From: Allosphingosinicella indica
GTDB lineage: Bacteria; Pseudomonadota; Alphaproteobacteria; Sphingomonadales; Sphingomonadaceae
Assembly: GCF_900177405.1 (NCBI RefSeq)
Contig: NZ_LT840185.1
Location: 434,001-498,000 of the forward strand
Reading direction: 5' to 3'
DNA length: 64,000 bases
The translations under genes were made by a program, and so were the position numbers. Under the pieces are notes generated by a model. It did no database searches and had not been told where the DNA came from. It worked only from the letters and a program-made list of their open reading frames with translations. Numbering within the stretch: the stretch's first letter is position 1; every line of letters starts with the position of its first letter. Shown piece after piece: positions 62,011 to 64,000 of this stretch.

Positions 62011-63597
62011 ATGAACAACACGGAAGCTCTCCGCGAAGCCGCGCGCGTCTCCAAGGCCTGGCCTTACGAGGAGGCGCGCAAGCTGCTGAAGCGCTTCCCG
62101 GAGGGGCCGCCCGAGGGCCGCGCGATCGTCTTCGAAACGGGCTACGGCCCGTCTGGCCTGCCGCACCTTGGCACCTTTCAGGAAGTTGCGCGTACGCTCT
62201 GGGTGAAGCAGGCACTCGCCGAGCTGGCCGACTGGCCGTCGCGGCTCATCGCCTTTTCGGACGACATGGACGGCATGCGCAAGGTGCCGCCGAACATGCC
62301 CAACCACGATCTCCTCCAGCACAATATCGACAAGCCGCTGTCGGTCGTCCCTGACCCTTACGGTTGTCACGAAAGCTATGCGGCGCACAACAACGGGCTG
62401 CTGCGGCAATTCCTCGACCGGTTCGGCTTCGAATATGAGTTTCTCGCCTCATCCGATTGCTACGGATCGGGCCGGTTCGACGACACGCTGCGCCGGGTGC
62501 TGCGTCACTATGACGACATCATGGGCGTGATGCTGCCGACGCTGGGCGAAGAGCGGCGCAAAACCTATTCGCCGGTGCTGCCGATCAGTCCGGCCAGCGG
62601 CAAGGTGCTGCAGGTGCCGGTCGAAGTGATCGACGCCGATGCGGGCACGATCCGCTACGTCGAGCCGGAGACCGGCGAGACGGTCGAGCAGTCGATCCTT
62701 TCCGGGGGCGCCAAGCTGCAATGGAAGGTCGATTGGGCGATGCGCTGGGTTGCGCTCGGCGTGGATTACGAAATGGCGGGCAAGGATCTGATCGATTCCG
62801 TCGCGCTGAGCGGCAAGATCGCGCGCATCCTAGGCGCCCGTCCGCCCGAGGGGTTCAATTACGAGATGTTCCTCGACGAGGACGGGCAGAAGATCTCCAA
62901 GTCCAAGGGCAATGGCCTCACCATCGACGAGTGGCTGCGTTACGCGCCCGAGGAGAGCCTGAGCTTCTATCTCTATCGCGAGCCCAAGAAGGCGAAGCAG
63001 CTTTCCTTCGGGATCATCCCCAAGGCAGTCGACGAGTATCACCAGTTCCTCGGCAATTATCCGGATCAGGAAGTCGACAAGAGGCTCGGCAATCCGGTGC
63101 ACCACATCCACGACGGCGATCCGCCGCAATCGCGGATGCCGATCACCTTCGCGCTGCTGCTCAACCTCGTTTCGGTCGCCTCGACCGACGACAAGGATCT
63201 GATTTGGGGCTTTGTGAAGCGCCATGCGCCCGACGCCTCGCCCGAAACGCATCCCGAGCTGGACGCGCTGATCGGCTTCGCGCTCACCTATTTCCGCGAC
63301 TTCATCGCCGACAGCCTGTTCCACCGCGCGCCCGACGCGAACGAGGCTGAGGCGCTGCGCCGGCTCGACGCAAAGCTGGTCGAGCTCGGCGAGGACGCGA
63401 GCGCCGAGGCGATCCAGGACGAAGTCTATGAGATCGGCAAGACCGGCGGGTTCGAGAGCCTGCGCGACTGGTTCAAAGCGCTCTACGAGACTTTGCTCGG
63501 CACCAGCCAGGGGCCGCGGATGGGAACGTTCATCGCAATGTATGGCGTTGCCGACACGCGCAAGCTGATCGCCGAAGCGCTCGCCAAGGCAGAATAG
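62011..63597 (+). CDS. lysK: Class I lysyl-tRNA synthetase
   Basis: 528 residues from ATG 62011. Class I signatures: HLGT in GPSGLPHLGTF (the HIGH box, about 47) and KISKSKGNG (KMSKS box). SDDMDGMRKVPPNM and WKVDWAMRWVALGVDYEMAGKDL are LysK-type. It charges tRNA-Lys in the cytosol using the archaeal-like fold that alphaproteobacteria use instead of the class II LysS. It is divergent from the DinG-like helicase. Confidence 0.96.
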   Translation: MNNTEALREAARVSKAWPYEEARKLLKRFPEGPPEGRAIVFETGYGPSGLPHLGTFQEVARTLWVKQALAELADWPSRLIAFSDDMDGMRKVPPNMPNHDLLQHNIDKPLSVVPDPYGCHESYAAHNNGLLRQFLDRFGFEYEFLASSDCYGSGRFDDTLRRVLRHYDDIMGVMLPTLGEERRKTYSPVLPISPASGKVLQVPVEVIDADAGTIRYVEPETGETVEQSILSGGAKLQWKVDWAMRWVALGVDYEMAGKDLIDSVALSGKIARILGARPPEGFNYEMFLDEDGQKISKSKGNGLTIDEWLRYAPEESLSFYLYREPKKAKQLSFGIIPKAVDEYHQFLGNYPDQEVDKRLGNPVHHIHDGDPPQSRMPITFALLLNLVSVASTDDKDLIWGFVKRHAPDASPETHPELDALIGFALTYFRDFIADSLFHRAPDANEAEALRRLDAKLVELGEDASAEAIQDEVYEIGKTGGFESLRDWFKALYETLLGTSQGPRMGTFIAMYGVADTRKLIAEALAKAE

Positions 63598-63685
63598 CGC
63601 CCCCTTGCGCAACCATATCCTTTGTTGTTGATTTCGCTCCCGAGCGCCGCCGGCAGGGCGGCGACCTAAGGGAGGATCAGTGGGC

Positions 63686-64000
63686 ATGCGTATCTATGCC
63701 GCCGCCGTTGCGGCCTGTATCGCCGTTTGTGCGACCCCCGCGGTGGCGCAAAGCCCGCGCGAACTGTTGGCGAGCGCCGCCTTCACCGCGCGGGACAAGG
63801 CGACCGCGCTGGCACGGATCGAGGCCGCGCTCGATGCCGCCGAAGACATCCTCAAGCGCGATCCCGATAATCACGAGGCGCTGCTGCAGCGTGCGGTGGG
63901 CATCGGCTATCGCGGCAAGCTGAAGCGCAACCGCCACGACGTGCAGGCTGCGCGCAAGGGCTTCGAGGCGCTGGTCAAAGCCAATCCGCGCGATGCCGAG
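63686..64000 (+). CDS. Secreted TPR-type protein, N-terminal fragment
   Basis: The gene runs off the right edge; 105 codons are present. Start is ATG 63686 or the in-frame GTG 63680; AGGGAGGATCA just upstream suits either. Residues 1-22 are a signal peptide ending in ATPAVAQ. Then come TPR-like helices (TARDKATALARIEAALDAAEDIL and DNHEALLQRAVGIGYRGKLKRNRHDVQAARKGFEALVKANPRDAE). It is likely a periplasmic TPR protein. It lies 82 nt after lysK. Confidence 0.72.
   Translation, partial: MRIYAAAVAACIAVCATPAVAQSPRELLASAAFTARDKATALARIEAALDAAEDILKRDPDNHEALLQRAVGIGYRGKLKRNRHDVQAARKGFEALVKANPRDAE

Overview
The window looks like a piece of core chromosome from an alphaproteobacterium of the order Sphingomonadales (Sphingomonas-like). 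The DNA is GC-rich throughout, so nearly every real gene carries long antisense shadow frames. The lineage call rests on gene content: the cell-cycle regulators CpdR, DivK and MipZ; DUF1289, DUF3572 and DUF2721 proteins; SapC; a class I lysyl-tRNA synthetase; a Gly-rich double cold-shock protein; and many small lipoproteins of the kind usual in sphingomonads. I see no prophage, insertion sequence, integron, plasmid backbone or CRISPR array.

Layout. 1-3.4 kb: hflK-hflC followed by the start of a Do-type protease, divergent from mrp. 3.5-6.9 kb: a CoA-binding protein, then a compact formaldehyde-detoxification cluster (adhC, cupin, VOC protein, 25-residue membrane peptide, fghA). 7-13 kb: tRNA-Val(GAC), cpdR, an N-formylglutamate amidohydrolase-like gene, sapC, a GlcD-type FAD oxidase, a DEAD-box helicase and a DUF1289 protein. 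13-18.4 kb: a Tat-exported PhoX phosphatase, a GFA-family protein, an Lrp regulator divergent from an isochorismatase-like hydrolase, and tgt. 18.4-24.7 kb: envelope proteins, a MarR-GNAT fusion, a secreted HEMMH metalloprotein, lipoproteins and a probable short transcript encoding an 18-residue peptide. 24.7-35 kb: uvrB, an M20 amidohydrolase, a SleB-type hydrolase, pntB and the membrane half of pntA (without its soluble half), a TerC protein and the cold-shock protein. 35-46.6 kb: an ATP-dependent DNA ligase, a diguanylate cyclase, a TPR-sulfotransferase, dps, a TMEM165-family transporter, rpmG, divK-DUF3572-HAD, and ridA-GDPD-GNAT/FemAB. 46.7-64 kb: an S9 peptidase, panC, mipZ with a membrane J-domain protein, a phosphohexomutase, the ligase-associated exonuclease and Lhr-like helicase, a second M20 peptidase, sixA and a DinG-like helicase, lysK, and the start of a TPR protein.

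How the genes fit together. The clearest multi-gene system is the 'ligase-associated' DNA damage response set: ligase at 35.9-37.5 kb, MBL-fold exonuclease at 53.3-54.3 kb and DEXH helicase at 54.6-57.1 kb. It is split here over about 20 kb, and its usual phosphoesterase partner (PdeM) is not in the window. UvrB and the DinG-like helicase add to the DNA-repair content. CpdR and DivK (CtrA-pathway receivers) and MipZ (FtsZ positioning) form a cell-cycle theme. AdhC and FghA are consecutive steps of the glutathione-dependent formaldehyde pathway.

Between genes, the most notable structures are two pairs of inverted REP-like elements, a triple direct repeat after rpmG, a promoter overlapped by a long palindrome at 19.3 kb, and the candidate small transcript at 22.2-22.45 kb. 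No clear case of a wholly new system was found; the strongest leads are listed as findings.
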